64,000 nt of DNA from contig CM059975.1 of assembly GCA_030490835.1 (NCBI GenBank), positions 55,109,174-55,173,173 on the forward strand, written 5' to 3'. The translations under genes and the position numbers were made by a program. Shown piece after piece: positions 43,579 through 54,961 of this stretch. The notes under the pieces were generated by a model. That model did not search any database and was not told where the DNA came from. It saw only the letters and a program-made list of their open reading frames with translations. Each line of letters opens with the position of its first letter. Position 1 is the first letter of the stretch. The DNA is from Annona cherimola (lineage: Eukaryota > Streptophyta > Magnoliopsida > Magnoliales > Annonaceae).

Positions 43579-45450
43579 ATGGCATCCCAATCTACTTCCG
43601 TTCCCGCTTTTGCTGAGGGCCAATCGTTTACTAGGCCACCATTGTTTGATGGGAATAATTTCGGCTATTGGAAGCTTCGAATGAAGCAACTCATCATGGC
43701 TACCGACATGGATTCTTGGATTGCAATCCAAGATGGTGTAACATTGCCTATAGATGAAAGAGCTTCCAAGTAGACCGAAGAGGAAGTAAGAACTGTATAG
43801 AGCAATGCTAAAGCTATGAACTTACTATTTTGTGCTCTTACAGCTTCTGAATATGATAGAGTATCTTCTTATCTAACCGCTAAAGAAATATGGGATACTC
43901 TAATATCCATTTATGAAGGAACCTCTCAAGTCCAAGGGACTAAGAGAAATATTTTGATAGGAGAATTGGAAAGCTTTAGAATGTTAGAAACAGAAAATAT
44001 TTCTGAGATGTTTGCAAGGTTTTCTAAAATTACTAACGCATTAAAAGGTCTTGGAAGGGCTATTTCTGAATCTGAACAGGTCATGAAAATACTAAGAGCT
44101 CTACCGGAATCTTGGACTCCAAAGATTACGGCAATTGAAGAAGCCAAAGACCTAAATACACTAAAGCTAGAAGATCTAATTAGCTCATTAATGTCACATG
44201 AGCTAATTAAGAGAAGAAACGAAGACAATCACAAAGGGAAAAAAGCCATTGCGTTAAAAGCGGCACACAACTCAGAAGAGTCTACCTCCTCTTCTCATAA
44301 CGATAATGAAGATATTGCACTTCTCACTCGCAAATTTTGAAAATTTGTGAGAAAAGAAAGGAACTTCAAGGACTTCAAAGAAAGAACATGAAGAGAGAAG
44401 AAGAAGGAGCCAACAAAGTGCTACAAATGCGGCGGGATAGGACACATGCAAGCTCAATGTCCTACGCCGGAAGAGAAATCAAAAGAGTATCAAGAGAGGA
44501 AGGAAGGACATGAAGGCAGAAAATACCAAAGGCCAAAGGGAAGAGGCATGTACGTCAATGAAGAGACTTCATCAACAAGCAGTTCTTCAACCGACGATAA
44601 CGATGCAGCAAACTGCGCAAAAATATGCTGCATGGCACGGATCGAACAAGAAGAAGACTTGTTATGTTTGAACACAACTGAAGTTTTGGAAGAACAAACC
44701 ATCTCAACAAAATGCACAAGCAATGAAGAGGTAACTTCCAAACCTTGCTATTCTCAATCAAATTATTCTTCTTTTCAAGAATGCCTCAAATGTGCTGAGT
44801 TAGAAGAACTACAAATTGCTTATGATTCATTATATGAGGAAATCAAAAAGCTAGGAAACAAGTTGTCATTGAAGAGACAACAATGTAACTTCGTTATTAT
44901 TGAAAATGGAAAACTAGCTGAAAGATCAACAAAACTGAAAGAAGAAAATGAATCATTGTTGAAAGAGGTAGAGAAATTGAAAAAGGAGAACGAATAATTA
45001 AATGAATCATTAGCAAAGTTCTCTAATCCCGGAGAAAATGTGAAGATGTTTCTGAACATGACTGCTCAAACAAATAAAAGAGGCCTTGGATATTATACAT
45101 TTGAGCAAAAAGAAAGTGGCAAATCGAATGTGCCGATACTTGGGAAATATCAAACCAAAACTGCACCAATATACAAGCCAAGAAGGAAAAATGTCATGTG
45201 GACTAGAAGGCCAACATTTGAACCAAAATATACTTGGAGGCCTACTCCTAGATTACCAATGGCTTGCAATTTCTGCAACAAAATGGGTCATAAAGCCTAT
45301 AAGTGTAACTTTAAGAAATTATATGACCATGGTGCAAAATTAGTTTGGGTTCCAAGGAACACAAGATTTGGGCTTTCAAAGTTAGAGCAACAAAAATTGA
45401 ATTATATTACTAACCCAAATGGACCCATAAAATGGGTACCAAAGAGATAA
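43579..45450 (+). pseudogene. gag: gag of copia-2, broken by in-frame stops
   Basis: Stays in one reading frame from ATG 43579 to TAA 45448-45450 but contains stops TAG 43771, TAG 43798, TGA 44338, TGA 44389 and TAA 44995. The TGA at 44338 is the same as the one at 8181 in copia-1. It keeps the capsid region, a first knuckle (CYKCGGIGHMQAQC at about 44420-44461), a coiled coil at about 44800-45000, and the second knuckle CNFCNKMGHKAYKC at about 45265-45306. Damage is by substitution only, without length changes, unlike copia-1. Confidence 0.92.
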
Positions 45451-45472
45451 GATTTACTTATTTATTTTTCAG
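45436..45472 (+). other. GT...CAG gag-pol linker, intron-like (copia-2)
   Basis: 37 bases from GTACC to TTTTTCAG, same position as in copia-1; it contains the gag stop. Its removal restores one frame between TGG of gag and the AAATGTTTC start of pol. Confidence 0.4.
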
Positions 45473-47140
45473 AAATGTTTCAAGGCAAAGGCAAACAACG
45501 TATGGTTCATGGACAGCGGTTGTTCAAGGCATATGACCGGAGAAAGAAGTTTATTTCATAAACTTAAGCCTTGCAACGATGGAACGGTTGCCTTTGGTAA
45601 TAATGAGAAAGGTAAAATTAAAGGTAAAGGAAACATATATAGTATTTCAAATGCATGCATGGAAGATGTTTTGTTTGTTGAAGGACTCAAGCACAATCTA
45701 ATGAGCATTAGTCAATTATGTGACAAAGGATACAAGGTTGTGTTTGAATAATCTATATGTAATGTATTTGATGGAGAACATATCATGTTTAGTGGAAAAA
45801 GACATGGAAATGTATATTTGGTTTCACTTGACGAATTAGATGGTCAATGTCTAATGGCTATTGATAATGATCCATGGGTTTGGCATAAAAGGCTTGGACA
45901 TATAAACATGGGAAATATAAAGACCCTATGAAAAAAGAGTTTGGTAGAAGGATTACCAAAGTTGAAATATGACAAGGATAAAATTTGCAAGGCGTGTCAA
46001 TTATCAAAACAACCTAAGATGCCTTTCTCCACCAAAAAGGAAATCTCCACCACTAGGCCACTTGAATTGCTACACATGGATCTATATGGGCCATCCGATA
46101 TTTTAACCATTGGTGGAAAGAAATATGTATTTGTTATTGTTGATGATTTTTCAAGATTCACATGGATAATTCTCTTAGCTAGCAAAGATGAAGCCTTCTC
46201 TATGTTTGCAACTTTTGTAAATTTGGTGCAAAATGAAAAACAAAGTACTATTATGTCTATAAGAAGTGATCATGGTGGTGAATTTGAAAATAAACGATTC
46301 ATAGATTTATGTAATGAAAAAGAAATTCATCATACATTTTCTGCACCAAGAACTCCACAACAAAATGGAGTAGTTGAAAGGAAAAACAGAACTATACAAG
46401 AGATGGCTAGAACAATGCTAAATGAGAGCAAATTATCTAAGAAATTTTGGGGTGAAGCTGTAAGTACAGCTTGTCATGTTTTAAATCGAGTTACCATTAG
46501 AGCAATCTTGAAAAAGACCCCATATGAGCTATGGAAAGGAAGAAAACCAAATATTTCATACTTTCATGCTTTTGGTTGTACATGCTATGTTTTGAACAAT
46601 GGAAAAACCAACTTGGGAAAACTAGATGCTAAAATTGATGAGGCAATATTCCTTGGTTACTCATCAAATAGCAAAGCATATAAAGTATTCAATAAACGAA
46701 ACCAAGTTGTAGAAGAGTCCATACATGTTGTTTTTGATGAAACTAACCCATGCTTCAAAAGAAAGGATGATTTAAGTGATGCAGATGATATATCAAGTAG
46801 TTTTGAAAAATTGCATGTGGAAAAGCAAGAAGATTCCATGGAAGAAAGGGTAAGTGAAGGTAATAATTCCTACAAACCTCCAACTGATTTGAAATTCAAA
46901 CATGCCCATCCAATTGAACAAGTTATAGGAAATGTATATGAAGGTGTAAAAACTAGAAGATCAAAACAAAATGTTTGTGGACAATACGCCTTTGTATCCA
47001 AAATTGAACCTTCTAATATTGATCAAGCTCTTGATGATGAGAACTGGATTATAGCAATGCAAGAAGAACTAAATCAATTTGAAAGAAACCAAGTTTGGCA
47101 CCTTGTTCCTAGACCAAATGATTGTACTGTTACAAAGTAG
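45473..47140 (+). pseudogene. Protease and integrase of copia-2
   Basis: Protease with MDSGCSRHMTG at 45509-45541, stopped by TAA at 45749-45751 and by TGA 45929-45931 (shared with copia-1). From 45941 a 399-codon open frame covers the integrase with [25 protein letters not shown] and [10 protein letters not shown], all three acidic catalytic residues kept, and the linker to RT up to [11 protein letters not shown]. It then runs into the deletion and stops at 47138-47140. Confidence 0.92.
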
Positions 47141-47565
47141 ATAGAAAAATCACTAGTGGAACATGTCAATTTCTTGGGAACATGTTGGTTTCATGGTTTT
47201 CAAGAAAACAAACTAGTGTTGCTCTATCTACGGCGGAAGCCGAATACATTGCCGCCGGGAGCTGTTGTGCCCAATTACTTTGGATGAAACAGCAACTTAG
47301 GGACTATGGCATGGATTTTAAAGATATACCCATTAAATGTGACAATACTAGTGCCATATGTTTAACTAAAAATCCAGTCTTGCATTCTAGGACCAAACAT
47401 ATAGACCTTAGACATCATTTTATTAGAGAACATGTGGAAAATCATGATATATGTCTAGTATATGTAAGAACTGAGAATCAAATTGCAGATATATTCACAA
47501 AGCCCCTAGCAAAAGAAGCATTTTATAAGATTAGAAATGACATGGGAATGATTGAATTAACCTAG
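47133..47565 (+). pseudogene. RNase H remnant of copia-2
   Basis: After the deletion the frame resumes at [14 protein letters not shown] and runs open through [23 protein letters not shown] and the C-terminal tail to TAG at 47563-47565. The first catalytic Asp region of RNase H (GYSDVDFAG in copia-1) and all RT motifs are absent. Confidence 0.9.
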
Positions 47566-47574
47566 CACAAACTG

Positions 47575-47834
47575 AGGGGGAGCACATGTTTAGGGGGAGC
47601 AAACCCACCTATCTCTTTCTTCTCTTAATTAACTATTTGATATATTGAAAAAAAGGGGGAGAAGAGTAGGATTTGAAATAAGTCCTTATGATTGTGTTGA
47701 ATATTTGTTGAATGTTTTCAACTAGCATAAGTATGATATGATAACATGTCAAAAATGCAAACTTAGCATGTTTTTAAGCAAATTGAAAGGTATACACTCA
47801 AATCGGTTTTGTCAATCATAAAAAAGGGGGAGAT
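47575..47834 (+). promoter_or_regulatory. Polypurine tract with upstream copies (copia-2)
   Basis: AGGGGGAG at 47575, 47592, 47654 and finally 47825-47832 directly before the 3' LTR. This is one copy fewer than copia-1; the intervening sequence differs. Confidence 0.8.
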
Positions 47835-49507
47835 TGTTGGAAATATGTGGAAAACAAGCTAAATCTATGTTTTGATGATTAACAAATCAATTTGAGTAAA
47901 TCTTGGCTACTAACATGTTTGTGGAAGTGATTAAGGCATATACATTTGAAGAAAGTAGAGCAAGGAAGGCCAAGTCGTTCCCCAAGTCGACCCCAACATC
48001 GACTTCAAAGAGCCAAATCCGTCCAGAGTTGAAATGGGAAGAAGAGCAGGTGAAGTCGCAAGCCAAGTCGACTCCACTTGCGACTTGGGAAGCCAAGTCG
48101 CAAACGAAGTCGACTCCAGCATCGACTTCACATGCCAAAATCACTCCAGAGTTGAATTTGGGAGAGAAAGATACCGAAGTCGCAGTCGAAGTCGACTCCA
48201 GTTGCGACTTTGGTGAAGTCGCAGACGAAGTCAACCCCAAGTGCGACTTGAGTTTTTCAAAGATCAAAGATGCAGATTCAAGCTCATTTTTTTAGATCAA
48301 CTGGAGTTTTCTCAAAACCAAATCAAGAGAACAAGATCATTATCAACATGAGTCTCTCAAGTCCAAGACAAAGCCTCAAACATATTTGAAGATGAAGAAA
48401 CTCAAGTCATGAAGACCAGTATCAAAAGCGAGAAGGATGAATCAAAAACAAGTTCTTCAAGATTCACAAAGACTACAAATATGTGAAGCCATTCCAGAAT
48501 AAAATGATCAAAGAAAGAAGCCAAGCAAGCTAAGAAGAAGATAATAATCCAAAGGGAAATGAAGGAACCAAGCATTCCAAGTTTTCAAGTTCATCAAGCT
48601 TCCTGCCGAGGTGAAGTCGCACACCGAAGTCGACTCCACCTGCGACTTGGGTCAAGTCGATGCCCAAGTCGACCCAGCCTGGAACTTGAAGTCGCTACGG
48701 AAAGGCGAAGTCGCACCCGAAGTCGACTCCATCTGCGACTTGGGCGAAGTCGCATCCGAAGTCGACTCCGCTTGGACTTGGGTCGCAACGGTCGAAAATT
48801 ATTCAAACGTTGGCGCATTAAATGCGCGCCACCTACCTTCAAACGTTCGGATTCCCTCCACAATTATAAAAGGGAGTCATTGTGGACGAGGGAAGAGGTA
48901 GAGAATCATTAAGTGTGCTTAACTCCCATCTACAAGAGCTTCAAAGAGATCAAGCCATTCAAAGAAGAAGAACTTTGCTTCAAACTGCAAGAGCTCAACT
49001 TCCTAATCTTCGAAGCCAATAATACGAGTTCTTCTCTGCGCCAAATTGCTGCTACACATCTGTAAAGTGTAGATTCTTTTGTTATCTCTTTTGTTTGTGT
49101 TGAACTTGATTTAGTTTGAGGAACTAAGATCAAGTGAAGGCAAAGTAGTGTGTGGTTGGAGTGGAACTCATCACCTACTTGTGCTGAGATTTGTTGAAGC
49201 CCCCTAGAGCTGGAATCTAGAAGAGAGCAGTGGCTCTAATTGTATTTGAAGAATACAATAGTGGAACCCAAGTCACAAGGAGTGTGAGCTTGGAAGAGTG
49301 GAGTAGGGAGGTTGCTCGAACCACTATAAAAATCTTGTGTGCTTGATTTATATTTCTGCTCTCTACATTATAATTGTTTTCAACTTCATTTCTTCTATCA
49401 AGGGGATTAAACTTTCAAGGGGTTAAGTTTTTAAGTTACCAAAGAAATTTTTAAGAACCCAATTCACCCCTCCCCTCTTGGGTTTTGCCATTAACTCGGG
49501 GCCAACA
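47835..49507 (+). repeat. copia-2 3' LTR
   Basis: Nearly identical to the 5' copy. Repeat clusters at about 47972-48250 and 48611-48790, TATA box 48865-48872, ends CCAACA before ATTGT. Confidence 0.96.
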
Positions 49508-50522
49508 ATTGTTACTTTCCAGTGGATTTTCTTATTCTTGACATGACCTTAAATTCAGAACTAAACAATGCACCAATCATTTTAGGGCGCCCATTCTTGG
49601 CCACAGCAAAAGCTAATATTAATTGTGAAACTGGTATAATGGACATCTCATTTGGGGGTGAAAAATTCAAAATTGATATTTTTAAAGCTTCTAAGTACCC
49701 AAACTGTGATGAAGGGTGTCTTACGGTTGATATTATCAATGATTTTTCAAGTTTCACGCTCAATCTTGAACACAATTCCATAAATGAGGCAAATGCTTTA
49801 AATAATTGCCCTCAGCCCTTTAACAATTGGAATACTGTTGAACCTTTGCCAATCTTGCAATCTCAGCTATCATGTACATCTATTGAGTCACCACCACAAC
49901 TTGAGCTTAAATCTCTACCTACCTCTCTTAAATATGCATTTTTGGGTCCTAATCAAACACTATCAGTAGCGATAGCCTCAAATCTAACTATAACTCAAGA
50001 AAAACAACTTGTTGATATTCTTATAATGCATAAGAGTGCTATAGGTTGGTCAGTGGCTGATTTGAAAGGAATTAGTCCATCTATTTGCATGCATCACATA
50101 TACTTAGAGGAAAATGCTAAACCAAGTAGAGAAATGCAAAGAAAGACTACACCCCATTATGAAAGAGGTAGTGAAAAAGGAAGTTGTCAAATGGCTTGAT
50201 GCAGGAATCATTTATCCAATTTCTGATAGTAAATGGGTAAGCCCAACCCAAGTCGTACCAAAAGAAATCTGGACTCACAGTAATAACCAACGAAAAAGGT
50301 GAAGCAGTACCTACTAGATTGACCACAAGATGGAGAGTTTGCATTGATTATAGAAAATTAAATGCTATGACTAAGAAAGATCATTTTCCAGTCCCATTCA
50401 TTGATCAAATCTTAGAAAAATTAGCAGGTCAAAAATAATTTTGTTTCCTAGATGAGTATTCAGGATACAATCAGGTTGCCATTTATCCAGAAGATCAAGA
50501 AAAGACCACCTTTACTTGCCCA
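49508..50522 (+). pseudogene. Protease end and RT start of the second Athila-like element
   Basis: Continues the protease in frame after copia-2 (FPVDFLILDMT, PIILGRPFLATAKA) and then about 120 codons of linker. RT begins with [57 protein letters not shown] and the motif-A-like FLDEYSGYNQ near 50450. Frame changes lie near 50130 and 50270, with a TAA in RT at 50436-50438. It is cut at 50522 by the copia-3 LTR before the catalytic YIDD-type motif. Confidence 0.9.
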
Positions 50523-52157
50523 TGTTGGAAACAATAGTTAAAACAAAACAAATTGACCAGAGTATAAGTTTTGATGATTAACAAATACAAATTTGAGTAT
50601 GAAATAATTATTAATAATTTTAATGAATGTCTTAAGGAATAAAAATCAGCCAAGTCGATTCTCAAGTCGACTCCAACTTCGACTTAGGGTGAAGTCGATC
50701 TCGAAGTCGACTCCACATACGACTTCAATAGGTACCTGATGAACAGATTTGAAATTGGAAAATGAACATCCGAAGTCGCAGACGAAGTCGACTCCAGTAT
50801 CGACTTGAGGATACACATTTCCTTCCAGCGTTGATTTTGGGACAGAGCATTCCGAAGTCGCAGTCGAAGTCAACTCCACTTGCGACTTAAGGCCAAGTCG
50901 CATATGAAGTCCACCCCAAGATCGACTTGAGTTTCTCAAGTCCAAGTCAAAAGCTCAAGCTCATTTCAAGATGAAGACAACTCAAGATATAAAGACTAAT
51001 ATAATTTTAAAGCGAGCAAGGAACATGAATTCACTCCAAATCATAGAAGATTTGATCATACAAGTTTCAAGATTCATAAGGTTTACAAGATTCGAAGCCA
51101 GTCCAGAACAAGATAATGCCTCTACTAGGGAAGGAAAGAAGCTAAGCAAGCAAGAGGAGAATCAACAAGGATCAAACTGATTTGGCACAAGAAAATGGTC
51201 AAGTCGCACCCCAAGTCGACTCCAAGATCGACTTGAGGCCAAATCTGAAACCAAGTCGACCCAGAACTTAGACTTGGAAACTGAAGAGCTGCCGAAGTCG
51301 CACACGAAGTCGACTCCAGCATGCGCCTTGGGCGAAGTCGCAGACGAAGTCGACTCCACCTGCGACTTGGGAAAGTAACGTTCGAATTTTTGAACGTTGG
51401 AACATTTATTGCGCGCCAACCACTTGTATAACGTTCAAAATCTTCCCTCCTCTATAAATAGACACTCAAGCAAACGTGGTTACACACAAGATAGAGTCTA
51501 AAGAGAGGAAAGAAGTGCAAGCAAGAGTCCTTATTTGCTTTTCTCTAAATTTGAGTGATTTATACACTTTCAAAGGAAGAACAAACTTCAAAGTTGTGAT
51601 TTGCTTCAACGAAACACAATCGGTTGCTCCTACAGATTCTTCCTCAAGTTGAAACTTGCTACACAACTAAGTAAAGTGTAGATCTTCTTTATTCTTACAC
51701 TATTGTTTTAGTGCTTGGTTTAAGTTTGGTGATTGAAACCAAGACATTGCAAGTAGAGTTGTGATTGGAGTGTAACTCATCACCTACTTGTGTTGATTGT
51801 ATATGCCCCCTAGAGCTTGAATCTAGAAGAGAGCAGAGGCTCTGGTTGTATATGCCTCCTAGAGCTAGAATCTAGAAGAGAGTAGAGACTCTAGTTGTAT
51901 ACGTGGAATACATAGTGGAACCCAAGTCACAAGAGGTGTGAACTTGGAAGAGTGGAGTAGGGAGGTTGCCCGAACCACTATAAAATCTTGTGTTGATTTC
52001 TATTTCTGCTCTCTACATTATATTGCATACCATTTTATTTCTTCATAAAGGGGACTAGATTAATCCGGGGTAAAATTTTCTGTTTAAGTTTTAAATTTTC
52101 ATAATACCCAATTCACCCCTCTCCTCTTGGGTAATTGCCATTAACTCAGGACCAACA
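50523..52157 (+). repeat. copia-3 5' LTR
   Basis: TGTTGG to CCAACA, 1635 bp. Related layout: AAGTCGAC clusters at about 50647-50930 and 51198-51372, TATAAATA at 51453-51460. A short duplication of the CCTAGAGCT-GAATCTAGAAGAGAG block occurs at about 51805-51890. Confidence 0.93.
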
Positions 52158-52159
52158 AG

Positions 52160-52171
52160 TGGTATCAGAGC
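52160..52171 (+). promoter_or_regulatory. Primer-binding site of copia-3
   Basis: TGGTATCAGAGC two bases after the LTR, a perfect match to the initiator tRNA-Met type. Confidence 0.9.
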
Positions 52172-52205
52172 AGGTCTTTGAGTTAAACCAAAGAGATTTA
52201 TTGAC

Positions 52206-53987
52206 ATGGCATCCCAATCGACTTCCGTTCCCTCATTTGCCGAAGGCCAATCATTTACTAGGCCACCATTGTTTGATGGGAATAATTTTGGATATTGGAA
52301 GCTACGTATGAAACAACTCATCATGGCTACAGATATGGACTCTTGGATTGCAATCCAAGACGGTGTGACTTTGCCTATTGATGAAAGAGCTTCCAAATGG
52401 ACCGATGAGGAAGTGAAAATTGTAAAGAGCAATGCCAAGGCTATGAATTCATTATTTTGTGCTCTTACGGTCTCCGAATATGATAGAGTATCCTCTTGTT
52501 TAACTGCCAAAGAAATATGGGATACACTAACTTCTATCTATGAAGGAACCTCTCAAGTCCAAGGGACGAGGAGAAACATTTTGATTGGAGAATTGGAAAA
52601 TTTTAGGATGTTAGAAACTGAAAATATTTCTAAAATGCTTGCTAGATTTTCCAAGATTACTAATGCCTTGAAAGGGCTAGGAAAAGCAATTTTTGAATCT
52701 GAGCAGGTCATGAAGATTCTAAGGGCACTACCCGAATCATGGACTCCAAAAATCACGGCAATAGAAGAAGCCAAGGATCTTAACACGTTGAACTTGGAAA
52801 ATCTTATTAGCTCCTTAATGTCACATGAGCTGATCAAGAAAAGAAACGAAGATCATCACAAAGGCAAAAGAGTCATTGCCTTGATAGCCGCACAAGACTC
52901 GGACGACACCTCATCTTCACAAAATGACAATGAAATTGCCTTACTCACAAAACGATTCAAAAAATTTGTAAGGAAAGGCAGAAATTTCAGAAATTTTAAA
53001 GAAAGAAATTCCAAAGAGAAAAAGAAAGAAACAACAAAATGTTATCGATGCGGCGGTTCGGGACACATGCAAGCCCAATGTCCAACGCCCGAAGAAAACA
53101 AGGCAAAGGAGCAAAGAAAAGATCGATGCGACAACAAAAGATTTCAAAGAAACAAAGGAAGAGGCATGTACGTGAATGAAGAAGAATCTACAACAAATAG
53201 CTCCTCAAGTGAAGAATGTGAAGCAGATTGCACAAGAATTTGTTGCATAGAAAATACCGATATATGCTTTGCAGCCACGGAAACCTTGGAGGATCAAGCT
53301 ACTTCAACGGACTGCACAAGTAGTCAAGAGGTAACCTCCAAACAGAAATCTTTTTCTACAAATGAATGTCTTAAATGTGCTGAATTAGAAGAACTTCAAC
53401 AAGCTTATGATTCACTATATGAAGAAATAAAGAAATTAGGAAACAAGTTTACAATAAAGAGAAAACAATGTGATGCAGTAATAATTGTAAATGGTAAACT
53501 TGTTGAAAAATTAGATAAATTAAAAAATGAAAAGAATACATTAGAAAATGAGTTAGAGAAACTTAAAAATGAAAATGAATCCCTTGCCAAGTTCTCTAAT
53601 TCAGGAGAAAATGTAAAAATGTTCTTAAAAATGACAACTAAAACTTGCAAGAAAGGACTTGGATATAATACATTTGAACAAACAAATTCTAATGCTCCAA
53701 GAAATAATGTCAAACCCATTTATACTAAACCAAAGATAAATCGAGTAGCTTGGACCAAAAGACCAACTGAGGAACGAATTACCAAGTGGCTCCCTATTTC
53801 TAGACTTTCGGGAGCTTGTAACTTTTGCAACAAGTTAGGACAAAAAATCTATCAATGTAAACTAAGAAAACTGCAAAACCTTGGTGCTAAATTGGTTTGG
53901 ATGCCGAAAAGCATTGGGTTTATGACTTCAAAGGTAGATCAACTTAAACTTCAAAGGTTAAGTAACCCAAACGGACCCATAAAATGG
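52206..53987 (+). CDS. gag: gag of copia-3, intact frame
   Basis: The only unbroken gag in the window. The frame from ATG 52206 runs to TGA 54090-54092, but the last 30-odd codons read pol sequence in the wrong frame; the homologous gag ends at KWVPKR. Parts: capsid (residues 1-250) with RPPLFDGNNFGYWKLRM; CCHC knuckle CYRCGGSGHMQAQC at residues 279-292; a long Leu/Lys/Glu coiled coil at about 393-465; a second knuckle at 538-551 in which the His is replaced by Gln (CNFCNKLGQKIYQC), so it probably does not bind zinc. Sirevirus Gag coiled coils are known to bind host dynein light chain-like proteins. Expected in cytoplasmic particles. Whether it is expressed is unknown. Confidence 0.88.
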
Positions 53988-54028
53988 GTACCAAAAAGGA
54001 TGAGCTCCACTCAAATTAATTATTGCAG
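53988..54028 (+). other. GT...CAG gag-pol linker, intron-like (copia-3)
   Basis: 41 bases from GTACC to ATTATTGCAG. The length differs from copia-1 and copia-2 by four, so the frame offset differs, yet removal again joins gag (TGG) and pol (GTATGTCTT) in frame. Confidence 0.42.
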
Positions 54029-54961
54029 GTATGTCTTAAAGCTAAGGCCAATAACGTATGGTTTATGGATAGCGGTTGCTCAAGACATATGACAGGAGAA
54101 AAATGACTATTTCACAAGATCAACCCATGCAATGAAGGAACGATAGCTTTCGGAAATAATGAAAAAGGTAAAATAAAAGGTAAAGAAAATATCTATGGTA
54201 GTTCAAATGCATGTATTGAAAATGTTCTATTTGTTGAAGGACTCAAACATAACCTAATGAGTATTAGTCAACTATATGATAAAGGATATAAAGTTGTATT
54301 TGAATCCTCTATATGTAATGTTATTGATGATGACGAGCACATGATATTTAGTGGCAAAAGACATAGAAATGTATATTTGGTTTGCCTTGATAACCTAGAA
54401 GGAAAATGTCTAATAGCCATAGAAAATGATCCATGAAAATGGCATACAAGGCTTGGACATATAAATATATCAAATATTAAAACTTTATGGAAAAAGAATT
54501 TGGTACAAGGCTTACCAAAGCTCAAATATGATAAAGATAAGATTTGTAAAGCATGACAACTATCTAAACAACCAAAAATGTCATTTTCGACCAAACAGGA
54601 AATTTCAACAACTAGACCACTTGAATTGCTACATATGGATCTTTATGGGCCATCAGACATTTTAACTCTTGGTGGGAAAAAGTATGTGTATGTTATTGTG
54701 GATGACTTTTCTAGATTTACTTGGATTATACTCTTAGCTAGCAAAGATGAAGCATTTTCTATGTTTGTCTCGTTTTCAACTTTGGTGCAAAATGAAAAAT
54801 AAAGTTTAATCATTTCCATTAGAAGTGACCATGGTGGTGAATTTGAAAATAGTTGATTCATAGAATTTTGCAATGAAAAGGGAATTCACCATACATTTTC
54901 TGCACCAAGAACTCCTCAACAAAATGGAGTTGTTGAAAGAAAAAATCGGACAATTCAAGAA
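54029..54961 (+). pseudogene. Protease and integrase of copia-3, broken
   Basis: Protease with FMDSGCSRHMTG in the frame starting at 54029, then TGA at 54104-54106. Integrase is recognisable by CKA-QLSK, LLHMDLYGP, VDDFSRFTW, SDHGGEF and [10 protein letters not shown] but carries stops near 54434, 54555, 54800 and 54855. Most stops are TGA or TAA at former Trp, Cys, Gln or Arg codons. The relative at 45941 shows the intact form. Confidence 0.9.

Larger units (their letters stand above)
41857..49507 (+). mobile_element. copia-2: SIRE/Maximus-type element with RT deletion
   Basis: LTRs 41857-43530 and 47835-49507 (1674 and 1673 bp), flanked by ATTGT (41852-41856, 49508-49512). By eye the LTRs differ at about 15 sites, under 1 percent. 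Its coding part is a close relative of copia-1, but 967 bases covering RT and the start of RNase H are gone at 47129-47132. It cannot encode its own reverse transcriptase, so any movement needed proteins of another copy unless the deletion came later. Confidence 0.97.
40618..50522 (+). mobile_element. Second Athila-like element, partial, split by copia-2
   Basis: Internal coding fragment only: gag end, protease and RT start. The left end is an abrupt junction with the gypsy gag scrap and the right end is the start of the copia-3 LTR; neither LTR of this element is present. Copia-2 sits in the protease, and the coding frame resumes exactly after the ATTGT duplication. Confidence 0.8.
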
